Below, piece after piece: positions 1-7,687 of a stretch of 64,000 nt of DNA (position 1 is the first letter of the stretch; every line of letters begins with the position of its first letter). The position numbers and the translations under genes were made by a program. Below the pieces are notes generated by a model. The model was not told the origin of the DNA, made no database searches, and was given only the letters and a program-made list of their open reading frames with translations. Source of the DNA: Caldilinea sp. CFX5 (GTDB lineage: Bacteria > Chloroflexota > Anaerolineae > Caldilineales > Caldilineaceae); the NCBI GenBank assembly GCA_021405325.1, contig QWII01000064.1, forward strand, positions 1 through 64,000, written 5' to 3'.

Positions 1-27
1 TAAGGGGAGGAACTGTCCCTCCCCTTA
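1..27. repeat. short hairpin at the window edge
   Basis: Arms TAAGGGGAGG (1-10) and CCTCCCCTTA (18-27) are perfectly complementary around a loop AACTGTC. The same AACTGTCCCTC string recurs in the loop region of the hairpin at 11356-11406, so the two may belong to one repeat family. There is no T-tract after it, so a terminator role is uncertain. Confidence 0.6.
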
Positions 28-90
28 CCAGGGGGAGGTTAGGTGGGGGTTAGTAGTTACAATAACAAAATAAATGTAAGGAGAATGAAC

Positions 91-819
91 ATGATAAACC
101 TAGAAACCCTGGTAACACCAGACCAAGAAATAGTCCTGCCGCCAGCAAACCTCACCATTGATCTGACCGACGGCATGGAGAATGTCGCCATCGGCCTGGT
201 CAGCACCGAACGGGCGCAGCCACTCTTGCCGCCCCCCTTCAAGCTGGCGAACAACGGCGAGCCGGTCACGCCGCTGGTGGTGCTGGCGGCAGAGTGCCGG
301 GGCATTGCTGTCACCGGCGGCGTGCCGACCCCTGGCACATTCGTGCAGATCGGCCTGATCGTCGCCCCGCCAGATGGCACAGGCGAGATCAACATCTTTA
401 CGCTCTGGCACTATACCACCCATCTCACCCTGGCGCGCGCCCTGAAAAATGCCGGCCTCAACAGCCAGCATGTGCCGACCATTGCATTTGACGTGACCCT
501 GGTTGGCAAAGCCATCTCGACCCGCCTCACGGTTCCGGCGCCGGGGCAACCGCCACTGCTCCTGGCCGGCGCCGTCCGCGAACCGAGCCAGCCGGTCACC
601 TTCAACGGCAATTGGTGGGGCAAGGCGGGGAACCGTCTGCTCAAACTCAACTCGGTCGTGCCGGCTGCGACCTTTGGCGACGCCGAGTTGACCTTGACGA
701 CGCGGGCCAGCAACCCGCTGGGGCGACTCATCGGTGGCGAGACGTTGAACTTTGCGATCCTGCAACGCTTCAACGCCTTTCCACAGGTGCGAACTACGGT
801 CAGCGTTCTCGCCGCATAA
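91..819 (+). CDS. conserved hypothetical protein, possible acetoacetate-decarboxylase-like fold
   Basis: This is a 242-residue protein without a signal peptide or membrane segment. I chose the ATG at 91 because AAGGAG lies at 78-83, seven bases upstream. An in-frame GTG at 43 would add 16 residues that read from repeat-like sequence. The protein alternates short hydrophobic strands with proline-rich turns (LLPPPFKLA near residue 45, NWWGKAGNRLL near 174). This is reminiscent of the beta-rich acetoacetate decarboxylase superfamily, but I cannot point to a catalytic lysine. It ends 11 bases before the cytochrome c gene and probably shares its transcript. Function is unknown. Confidence 0.7.
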   Translation: MINLETLVTPDQEIVLPPANLTIDLTDGMENVAIGLVSTERAQPLLPPPFKLANNGEPVTPLVVLAAECRGIAVTGGVPTPGTFVQIGLIVAPPDGTGEINIFTLWHYTTHLTLARALKNAGLNSQHVPTIAFDVTLVGKAISTRLTVPAPGQPPLLLAGAVREPSQPVTFNGNWWGKAGNRLLKLNSVVPAATFGDAELTLTTRASNPLGRLIGGETLNFAILQRFNAFPQVRTTVSVLAA

Positions 820-830
820 GGAGCAAACCG

Positions 831-1790
831 ATGGCAACGCAACCCCTTACTCACCCGGCGGAAGCCGAGCGCCGCCGGCCTGGGCCGACGCGAGCGCGAC
901 GAATGGTCCGCATGAGCTTGTTCACGCTGGCGGGATTGGTGAGCGTACTGCTCGTGGCCTTGACGGCGATTTATATCGGGAGCCAGGTGCGGCTGAACCG
1001 GCACTACGACATCGCCGTACAGCCGCCGCCCATCCCCGCCATTGCCGCCAGCATCGCCCGTGGCCAACATTTGGCGACCGCCGTCACCGGCTGTACCGAC
1101 TGTCATGGCGCCGATCTCTCCGGCCATACCTTTGCCGATGCGCCGCCGTTCCTGCTTGTGGCGAGCAATCTGACTCGTGGCGCCGGTGGGGTGGGCAGTC
1201 AGTACAGCGACGCCGACTGGGTGCGGGCGATCCGCTACGGCGTGCGACCGAATGGCAAGTCACTGATCTTTATGCCGTCCAAGCATTTTGCCAAGATGAG
1301 CCATGAAGACCTGGGCGCCATCATCGCCTTCATCAAGAGCGTGGCGCCGGTGGATCATGAGCAGGAGCCATCAAGCCTGCGGCTGCTGGGGCGGCTGTTG
1401 CTCCTGATCGGCGAATATCCATTGCCCGCTGAGACGGTCGATGTCAATGCGCCGATTGTTGTGGCGCCGCCGTCCGGTCGCACTGTGGACTATGGCCAGT
1501 ATCTCGTCAGCATTGGCGCTTGTTCCGAATGTCATGGGACGAGGCTGGCTGGGGCTGCGCCTGCCGAACCGGGCGCGCCACCAGGCGTCAATCTCACGCC
1601 CGGCGGTAACATCGGTCAGTGGTCGGAGGCCGAGTTTATCAACACCCTACGCACGGGGTTGCGACCGGATGGAACAGCCATCAACGCCGCCATGCCCTGG
1701 TGGGTGCTGGCCCAACAGACCGACGACGAGTTGGGCGCGATCTACCGTTATCTACGCTCGCTGCCGGCCTTGCCGACAGAGGGTAATTGA
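831..1790 (+). CDS. membrane-anchored di-haem cytochrome c
   Basis: The product has 319 residues. The start at 831 follows AAGGAGC with good spacing. An arginine-rich N-terminus precedes one membrane segment (about residues 29-50), so the rest should face the outside. Two haem-attachment motifs are visible, CTDCH at 88-92 and CSECH at 231-235. Each is followed by a methionine that could be the sixth iron ligand (near 149 in FMPSKHF and 289 in AAMPWW). Each half ends with the DLGAIIAFIKS / ELGAIYRYLRS helix typical of class I cytochrome c. The layout resembles electron-acceptor subunits of periplasmic dehydrogenases, but no dehydrogenase gene is adjacent, so the partner is unknown. Confidence 0.9.
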   Translation: MATQPLTHPAEAERRRPGPTRARRMVRMSLFTLAGLVSVLLVALTAIYIGSQVRLNRHYDIAVQPPPIPAIAASIARGQHLATAVTGCTDCHGADLSGHTFADAPPFLLVASNLTRGAGGVGSQYSDADWVRAIRYGVRPNGKSLIFMPSKHFAKMSHEDLGAIIAFIKSVAPVDHEQEPSSLRLLGRLLLLIGEYPLPAETVDVNAPIVVAPPSGRTVDYGQYLVSIGACSECHGTRLAGAAPAEPGAPPGVNLTPGGNIGQWSEAEFINTLRTGLRPDGTAINAAMPWWVLAQQTDDELGAIYRYLRSLPALPTEGN

Positions 1791-1829
1791 ATTCGTTAGG
1801 AGTGGCAAGTAAACAATTTGTACCAAGTG

Positions 1830-1885
1830 GAGATACAGAGATTGAGAGATTCAGATGCGCAATCTCGTATCTCTCAATCTCTACT
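1830..1885. repeat. hairpin with 8-bp-period arms
   Basis: The left arm (1830-1851) reads as GAGATACA, GAGATTGA, GAGATT. The right arm (1861-1885) is its approximate reverse complement, with the two unit types exchanged. The same units form the perfect palindrome at 30532-30609 and a single arm at 26281-26302. It lies in the gap between the cytochrome gene and the SnoaL-like gene. Confidence 0.85.
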
Positions 1886-1942
1886 GCACAAGTAATTGAC
1901 TCGTCAATCTTGAGCCGTGAACGTAAAAAGGAGAACAAGCAA

Positions 1943-2338
1943 ATGAACACCGAAACCAACAAAACCATTATGCGCCAGCTCATGCAGGCCATCGACCAAG
2001 GCGATTGGGCGATGTTGGAGGCGCATCCCGGCCTTTATGAAACGCGCGAGAGTGTACCGGCGCTACACGCTGCCTTTCCCGATATGCAGAGCACGATGGA
2101 GCAGGAAATCGTGGCCGGTGACATGATCACCACCGTCGTGACCGTGCGCGCCACCCATCAGAAAGAATTTCTCGGCATCCCCGCCACCGGTAAACAGGTC
2201 AGCTTTATGGTGATCGGGCTGGATCGCATTGTGGACGGCAAGATTGTCGAACACTGGGCGCTACCCGATTTCTTTAGCCTGCTCCAACAGATCGGCGGGG
2301 CGATTGTGCCGAGTCAGGCCGAGCTAGTGTGGCAGTAA
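1943..2338 (+). CDS. SnoaL-like / ester cyclase family protein
   Basis: A 131-residue cytosolic protein of the NTF2 fold. The start at 1943 has AAAAGGAG about ten bases upstream; a longer in-frame reading from 1787 crosses the hairpin and is unlikely. The pattern of an N-terminal helix (MRQLMQAIDQGDW), a central TTVVTVRATHQKEFLGIPATGKQVSF stretch and a closing IVDGKIVEHWALPDFFSLLQQIG is characteristic of SnoaL-type polyketide cyclases and the many related proteins of unknown substrate. No polyketide synthase is in the window, so polyketide cyclisation is not implied. It is the first of four NTF2-fold proteins in this half of the window. Confidence 0.85.
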   Translation: MNTETNKTIMRQLMQAIDQGDWAMLEAHPGLYETRESVPALHAAFPDMQSTMEQEIVAGDMITTVVTVRATHQKEFLGIPATGKQVSFMVIGLDRIVDGKIVEHWALPDFFSLLQQIGGAIVPSQAELVWQ

Positions 2339-2357
2339 GCGAAGAGGATTTTGTCCG

Positions 2358-4226
2358 ATGTACCCGAATCAGAGCAGTAGCATGTTCAAACGATATGGAC
2401 GGCGCATAGGGGTGCTTTTGCTGGTGGCGTTGCTGCCACTGTTAGCCCAGCACCCGGTTCGCGCCCAGAGCAATACGTTTTTTGTCAACAGCACGGCTGA
2501 CGCGCCCGATAGCAATCTTGGCGATGGCGTCTGTGCCGCGCAGGTGAATGGCCTGAGCCAGTGTACCCTGCGGGCGGCGATTATGCAAGCCAATGCCCTC
2601 AGCGGCAAACAGGTGATCATCCTGGAACCGCGCATCTATGGCCTAACCCGGAGCAGGATCAGTGAAGATTCACAGGCCACCGGTGATCTGGACATTACCG
2701 ATGACCTGGAAATTCGCCTGCCGCCTGGGGGGCGTGGTCGCGCCGTGGTCAACGCCGCTGCCCTGAATGACCGCGTCTTTGAGATTGGCCCAAACGCCAC
2801 CGTCATCTTCGCGAACTTTACCGTCAGTCAGGGCAATGCCGGTTCCAACTTTGGCGGCGGCATTCTTACGACGGCCCGGTCGCTCCAATTGAGCGGCGTC
2901 ATTGTTGCCAACAACCGGGCGGCCAATGGCGGCGGCATTGCCAGCACCTCGCCTTCTGGCCGGTTGATCCTGATTGATTCGACGGTGATCAACAACCAGG
3001 CGACCGAGGCTCGACCCACGCTGGGCATCGGTGGCGGTGGCGGGATCTTTTCCCAGAGCAACACCAGCCTGACGCGCGTCAACATCACGCACAATCGCAG
3101 CGCCTTTGAGGGGGGCGGGGTTCACCTCTTCGTGAACTCAACGGCAAGACCGTTGGCGCTAATTCGCGAATCCACCTTTGTCGACAACCAGGCGCTTAAT
3201 GGCGGCGGGCTGCGGATCGAGGGGATGCGGACTTCGCTCAACAATAGCACGATCAGTCGTAACCTGGCCACTAGTCGTGGCGGCGGCGTCTTTACGATTG
3301 GCACGCCTGACATTCGTTTTCTGCATGTCACCATTGCCGGCAATTCGGCGTTAGGCGATGGCGGCGGGGTGGTCAATGATGACTTTCTGACCTTTATCGA
3401 CAACTCCATTGTTGCTAACAACCTCGTTGGCGGCGATTGTGACGGCCGGTTTGCCACTGGCAATAACAATCTGCTGGGCGGCTGCCGGCTGGAAACGCCA
3501 GGTCTTAACAACCGTTTTGACCTGAACCCGCTCCTGGAAGTGTTGCGGCTCAATGGTGGGCGCACCCTTAGCCATCAACCGGTGGCGGGCAGCCCGGCGA
3601 TTGAAGCAATTCCCAACTGTGGTGTATCGACCGATCAGCGTGGCATCCGTCGTCCGCAAGGCAACGGCTGTGATATTGGCGCAATCGAGGTTGCGGTCGG
3701 GGCCAACGTCGGGGTGAGTGCGTTGGTCCCGGCGCAAGTCTCCGCCAGCAGTGAACAGACGCTCACCCTCACCTTCACCTGGACACACCCTGTGCGCTGG
3801 CGTGATCTGGCGACGGTCGATCTGCAATTGACGGCGCCAGATGCGGAGGGGGAAACGCGGCAACCGCTCTGGCTCCGCTTTACCGAGGGCGTGACCACCA
3901 GCGCCGGCCTTACGCTCACCAACGGGCTGATGCTCTTTGACAGCGACGGCAATTTGGCCGGCCTGGGCGAACCTGGCAGCAACGGCGTGATCGAGAGTGA
4001 CCTGGCGCTGGTCGATCTGGCGCAGAGCCGGGTCGCGGGCAGCGGTGAAGCGGGGCAGAGTGTGGCACTGACGGTCGCGGTGCGCTTCAAAGCGGCCGCT
4101 GCCGGTCAGGTCTATACGGCAGCGTTGCTGGCGGTGGATGATGCCGGTGTGGCGCAAGGCCCCGATGCGGTGGGAACCGTGGCGGTTGGGCCATTCAGCC
4201 TCTTTTTGCCGCTAGTAGAACAATAG
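2358..4226 (+). CDS. secreted CSLREA-domain beta-helix protein with C-terminal LPLVEQ tail
   Basis: A 622-residue exported protein. Residues 1-36 form a signal peptide ending QHPVRAQ. Residues 38-80 match the CSLREA domain (FFVNSTADAPDSNLGDGVC, then CTLRAAIMQANAL), an N-terminal module of Chloroflexi and cyanobacterial surface proteins. A right-handed beta-helix follows, with many NGGGI / FGGGI turns, and then the NPLL, SPAIEA, DQRGIRRPQ and CDIGAIE motifs that close such helices. A separate beta domain leads to the last residues SLFLPLVEQ. The next gene's product ends in the closely similar SYLPLIEQ, suggesting a shared sorting or anchoring tail. It is likely a cell-surface or adhesive protein. 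Confidence 0.85.
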   Translation: MYPNQSSSMFKRYGRRIGVLLLVALLPLLAQHPVRAQSNTFFVNSTADAPDSNLGDGVCAAQVNGLSQCTLRAAIMQANALSGKQVIILEPRIYGLTRSRISEDSQATGDLDITDDLEIRLPPGGRGRAVVNAAALNDRVFEIGPNATVIFANFTVSQGNAGSNFGGGILTTARSLQLSGVIVANNRAANGGGIASTSPSGRLILIDSTVINNQATEARPTLGIGGGGGIFSQSNTSLTRVNITHNRSAFEGGGVHLFVNSTARPLALIRESTFVDNQALNGGGLRIEGMRTSLNNSTISRNLATSRGGGVFTIGTPDIRFLHVTIAGNSALGDGGGVVNDDFLTFIDNSIVANNLVGGDCDGRFATGNNNLLGGCRLETPGLNNRFDLNPLLEVLRLNGGRTLSHQPVAGSPAIEAIPNCGVSTDQRGIRRPQGNGCDIGAIEVAVGANVGVSALVPAQVSASSEQTLTLTFTWTHPVRWRDLATVDLQLTAPDAEGETRQPLWLRFTEGVTTSAGLTLTNGLMLFDSDGNLAGLGEPGSNGVIESDLALVDLAQSRVAGSGEAGQSVALTVAVRFKAAAAGQVYTAALLAVDDAGVAQGPDAVGTVAVGPFSLFLPLVEQ

Positions 4227-4241
4227 AATGGAGTTCACCCG

Positions 4242-5864
4242 ATGAGACGACTTACCTTTCTCTACCTTATCCTGCTTTTTAGTCTGCTCGCCCCTTCTCT
4301 GGCGCAGGCGCAAAGCGTGCCGGAAGATGAGCCGGTGCCAATGGAACAAAACGATGTCGCACAAAACGATGTGGTGCAAAGCGATGCTGTCTATGACGAG
4401 GCGGCGCGTGGCGGGCGTCTACAATTTGCGCCCTGCCCGGAAAACGCGGCGCTGGAATGCGGCACGCTCAACGTGCCGGTGGACTATCGCCAACCACAGG
4501 GGGAAAAGGTTGGCCTGGCCGTGATTCGGGCTAAGGCGCTTGACCCCAGTCAGCGGATCGGCGTGTTGTTTGCCCATACTGGCGGCCACGAGTCAGGCGT
4601 CGATTTTGTGCTGGGCGCCCATCCGGCGCCGGCCTTCGTGCGGCTGCGCCAACGCTTTGATGTTGTGAGTCTGGATCCGCGCGGGGCGGGCCGCTCCCGG
4701 CCCTTTTTGTGTAACTTTGATCTGCCCGATCTGCCGGCAGAGCAGAGCGATGCGGTGATGATTGCTTATCTGGACGACTATGCGCGACGGATCGCGGAGC
4801 AGTGTCTGGACGAGGATCGGGCGTTTCGCTTGTCGATCACCGGCAACAACTTTGCCCGTGACATTGAGGTGTTGCGACGGGCACTGGGTGAACGCCAATT
4901 GAGCTTTGGCATGATCTCCAACAGCGGGCCGGTGGCCGGCGTCTATGCCACGCTCTTCCCTAAGCGGGTGCGGGCAATGGTGATCGATTCGCCAGTGGCG
5001 CCGGAGTTTCACGACTACTGGATCGAGCGGCCCACCGAACAGTCGGCCAGCTACGAGACGGCGTTGCATCGGATCGATCAACTCTGTCGCCGCGACCCGG
5101 CCTGTCGGCTGCACGACACGGGGGTGGTTGCGGCCTTTGAGACCCTCGCGTCCGCGCTCCGGGCCGCGCCGGTGACATCGCCCAGTGGCGTGCCATTCAC
5201 CGAAGAGGATCTGAGCGAGGCATTCTTTCAACTCTTACCGGTAGAGCGCTTCTGGCCAGTGGTGGTGACAGCGTTGGCCAATGCACTGGCCGGTGATTAC
5301 GCGATCTTTTTCCAGTTGCAGACGAGTGGCAATACCCCGCGCGACAGTGATGCGATCATTGCCCGCCTCTGTAACGACTATGGCACGCGCAGCACAGCCG
5401 CCGACTATTTCCCGCTCACCGAAGCGCTCGATGCGATTTACCCCCATTTCTTTCCCCGCTTTGCGATCGCCTTGCAAACGGCGTGGTGCGCCCAGTGGCC
5501 TGCCGCCGACCCGCCGATCATTCGCCATGTTCAGCGGCGGTTAGAGACACCGATCCTGTTGATCGGCAGCACGTTCGACTCGGATGCCCCCTTCCCCTGG
5601 ACCAAGCGGTTGGCCCAAGCGCTGGGGATGGAACGCTATGTCGTGCGTTATCTGGGCGGTGGCCATGGATTGGCGCCACGCAACGAACTGACTTGTATGG
5701 CCAATGTGATCGACGCCTATCTGTTCAACCTGCAACTACCCGCCGAAGGCACGCGTTGCGCCGCCCTGCCAATATCCTTTGACTCGGCAGCGACACAGGC
5801 CAGCCTGGCGGCGAAGCTGAATCAACCAACGTATAAGAGCTACTTGCCGCTCATCGAGCAGTGA
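4242..5864 (+). CDS. secreted alpha/beta hydrolase, tripeptidyl-aminopeptidase-like
   Basis: The 540-residue product starts with a signal peptide (residues 1-24, ending SLAQAQ). The core has the family hallmarks VLFAHTGGHESG, FDVVSLDPRGAGRS and YATLFPKRVRAMVIDSP, and near the C-terminus ILLIGSTFDSDAPFPW and GGGHG, which would supply the acid and the histidine. By alignment to YATLFP the nucleophile should be Ser226 in GMISNSGPVAG, where the usual GxSYG elbow has lost both flanking glycines. The enzyme may therefore have altered or no activity. It ends SYLPLIEQ, like the preceding gene product, and follows it by 15 bases, so the two are probably co-transcribed. Confidence 0.8.
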   Translation: MRRLTFLYLILLFSLLAPSLAQAQSVPEDEPVPMEQNDVAQNDVVQSDAVYDEAARGGRLQFAPCPENAALECGTLNVPVDYRQPQGEKVGLAVIRAKALDPSQRIGVLFAHTGGHESGVDFVLGAHPAPAFVRLRQRFDVVSLDPRGAGRSRPFLCNFDLPDLPAEQSDAVMIAYLDDYARRIAEQCLDEDRAFRLSITGNNFARDIEVLRRALGERQLSFGMISNSGPVAGVYATLFPKRVRAMVIDSPVAPEFHDYWIERPTEQSASYETALHRIDQLCRRDPACRLHDTGVVAAFETLASALRAAPVTSPSGVPFTEEDLSEAFFQLLPVERFWPVVVTALANALAGDYAIFFQLQTSGNTPRDSDAIIARLCNDYGTRSTAADYFPLTEALDAIYPHFFPRFAIALQTAWCAQWPAADPPIIRHVQRRLETPILLIGSTFDSDAPFPWTKRLAQALGMERYVVRYLGGGHGLAPRNELTCMANVIDAYLFNLQLPAEGTRCAALPISFDSAATQASLAAKLNQPTYKSYLPLIEQ

Positions 5865-5991
5865 GTAACGTCAACACCTTTGCCCAAGCGCAGACACAAG
5901 TCAGCTTGCTGCTGAGCAAGTAAGGGTGGATCAAGGGAATGCTGTTTAAGATGGTGGCCTGTTGGCAGGCCAGGAAGGGAGAACAATCGAT

Positions 5992-6447
5992 ATGGCTGCG
6001 TTGGATTGCACGGTAACGTTACGCACGATTACCAATGAAAACCTGCACGATATCCTCCGCTTGAAAGTCGCTTCACACCAGGAGGAGTTCGTGGCCGCCA
6101 ACGCAGTATCGCTGGCGGAAGCCCATTTTGCGCCGCAGCTTCCCTGGTACCGCGCTATCTATGCCGGTGAGACGCCGGTTGGCTTTCTGATGCTGGAATA
6201 CAACGTCGAGGAGCAGTTTCACTACCTGTGGCGCTTCCTGATCGATGTGCGCTACCAGAAGCAAGGGTACGGACGACAGGCAATGGCCTTGCTCTTTGCC
6301 CATGTCAAGACACTGCCCAAGGGTGATGCGCTTTACACAAGCTGTGTGCCGGCCGAGGGCGGCCCCTGCCCGTTCTACGAGAAGCTGGGCTTTGTCTACA
6401 CCGGCGACGAAGAGGATGGCGAACTTTATATGCGGCGCGCATTATGA
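5992..6447 (+). CDS. GNAT-family N-acetyltransferase, polyamine-acetyltransferase-like
   Basis: A 151-residue acetyltransferase. The ATG at 5992 follows AAGGGAGA; an upstream TTG at 5962 is less likely. LRTITNENLHDILRLKV opens the fold. FLIDVRYQKQGYGRQAMALL contains the acetyl-CoA pyrophosphate-binding loop (QxxGxG/A), and FYEKLGFVYTGDEEDGELYMRRAL is the characteristic C-terminal end. The ASHQEEFVA and WRFLID stretches are closest in style to diamine or spermidine N-acetyltransferases (PaiA/BltD type). The true substrate cannot be read from sequence. Confidence 0.85.
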   Translation: MAALDCTVTLRTITNENLHDILRLKVASHQEEFVAANAVSLAEAHFAPQLPWYRAIYAGETPVGFLMLEYNVEEQFHYLWRFLIDVRYQKQGYGRQAMALLFAHVKTLPKGDALYTSCVPAEGGPCPFYEKLGFVYTGDEEDGELYMRRAL

Positions 6448-6478
6448 GTTGATTAGGTGAACATCACAAGGAGAAAAG

Positions 6479-7000
6479 ATGAAATTCGTACTTTCCGCTC
6501 TGCTGTTGCTCTTCGGCGCACTACTCGGCGGCTGCATGGCGCCGCCGGTTGTCGCCGCCAGCGTCAGCAGCCTTAGCACCGAGCCACTTTGTCAACAGGT
6601 CAAAGGGCGCTACCAAGAACAGATCGTTGATGCAGAATGCGATTCACCGGTAGGACTCTGTTTTGCTGGTGAATATACCAGCGGCGCCATTCGCGGCACC
6701 GCTTTTGTCAAAGGCAATACACTGGCGCCAACCGCCGACACGCCAACGACATCAGTTGTTCTCTTTAGCTCGACGACTACGGTTCAGGCGCGCATGGGTG
6801 GCAAACAAGGTGAGTTGCTGCTCAAGAACGCCGGCGCCTTCCAAAGCACAGGCGCCGGCACGATCGTTGATGTGCAATTCATTACGGGCGGCGCCGGTGA
6901 TTTTAGCGGTGCGTCAGGCGTCATACACGCCAGTGGCCGCCTCGATCCGCTCACGGGTTACGGGGAATCGGCGTATGAGGGAACGCTTTGCCTTCCTTAA
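6479..7000 (+). CDS. lipoprotein, possible allene-oxide-cyclase-like barrel
   Basis: A 173-residue lipoprotein; the lipobox LGGC places the lipidated cysteine at residue 19. It is preceded by AAGGAGAAAAG. The mature part is rich in glycine and beta strands (CFAGEYTSGAIRGTAFVKG, GAGTIVDVQFITGGAGDFSGASGVIHASGRLD). The repeated TGGAGDFSGASG-type turn is typical of small secreted barrels related to allene oxide cyclase or DUF3224. No catalytic function is implied. It ends nine bases before an alternative start of the next lipoprotein gene. Confidence 0.75.
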   Translation: MKFVLSALLLLFGALLGGCMAPPVVAASVSSLSTEPLCQQVKGRYQEQIVDAECDSPVGLCFAGEYTSGAIRGTAFVKGNTLAPTADTPTTSVVLFSSTTTVQARMGGKQGELLLKNAGAFQSTGAGTIVDVQFITGGAGDFSGASGVIHASGRLDPLTGYGESAYEGTLCLP

Positions 7001-7054
7001 TCAACAAAGATGAATGCACCAAAGATGGATTGTTTTCAGAAAGGAAAAAACCAG

Positions 7055-7588
7055 ATGAAACTCGTACAGTACACTCTACTACTTTTGCTCGCCGCCGCTG
7101 TCGCCGGCTGTATCGTGCCACCTGTGGTCGCCTCTAGCGCCGACAAAGAGAGCGACGCCGAAGCCAGCTTCCGGGCCTTCCTGCCCACCTTTGAGGAGGC
7201 CACGCTCGACGTTCTGAATGGTGACGCCACGCGCTGGTTGGCGAATGCCTCGCAGACCGACCAGGCCTCGATCATGGGGGGCTGGGGCGCGTATGAACAG
7301 GGCTGGGACGAAGTTGGACCGCGCTACGAATGGGCGGTGCAACGCTTCCTGCCCAGCGACGCCAAGCTGGAGGTCGAATACCTCGCCACCAAAGTCAGCG
7401 GCGATCTGGCCTACACGGTCGCGATTGAGCGCAGCATGGTGAAGATTATCGGCCAGGAGCAACCGGCGCCCATGGCGTTGCGCGTCACCCACGTCTTCCA
7501 GCGGGAAAACGGTCAATGGAAACTGCTCCACCGCCACGCCGACCCGATGATGGCGAAGACCGCGCCCGATACGGTGCTGGAGAAGTAA
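7055..7588 (+). CDS. NTF2/SnoaL-fold lipoprotein (DUF4440-like)
   Basis: A 177-residue lipoprotein with lipobox VAGC (cysteine 19). The start at 7055 follows AAGGAAAA; an upstream ATG at 7010 would hide the signal peptide and is rejected. The mature domain (ASFRAFLPTFEEATLDVLNGDATRW..., WGAYEQGWDEVGPRYEWA, GQWKLLHRHADPM) is an NTF2-like fold. It is clearly homologous to the cytosolic protein at 21951-22403, which has the same order of motifs without a signal peptide. The ligand is unknown. Confidence 0.85.
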   Translation: MKLVQYTLLLLLAAAVAGCIVPPVVASSADKESDAEASFRAFLPTFEEATLDVLNGDATRWLANASQTDQASIMGGWGAYEQGWDEVGPRYEWAVQRFLPSDAKLEVEYLATKVSGDLAYTVAIERSMVKIIGQEQPAPMALRVTHVFQRENGQWKLLHRHADPMMAKTAPDTVLEK

Positions 7589-7608
7589 GTCATCGTGCAG
7601 AGCTAGTT

Positions 7609-7652
7609 TTCGCATCGTAGGGGCTTGATATATCAAGCCCCTACGATGCGAA
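7609..7652. repeat. perfect 44-bp palindrome
   Basis: Two 22-base arms meet without a loop at 7630/7631 (centre TTGATATATCAA). Outside it, CTAGTTT (7602-7608) and AAACTA extend the symmetry with a gap. The GTAGGGGC...GCCCCTAC core recurs in the hairpin at 60868-60922. It sits between two plus-strand genes and may act as a bidirectional terminator or be a REP-like element. Confidence 0.85.
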
Positions 7653-7687
7653 GGCTGCAAACTAACAATCATTGAGGAGAAACCATT

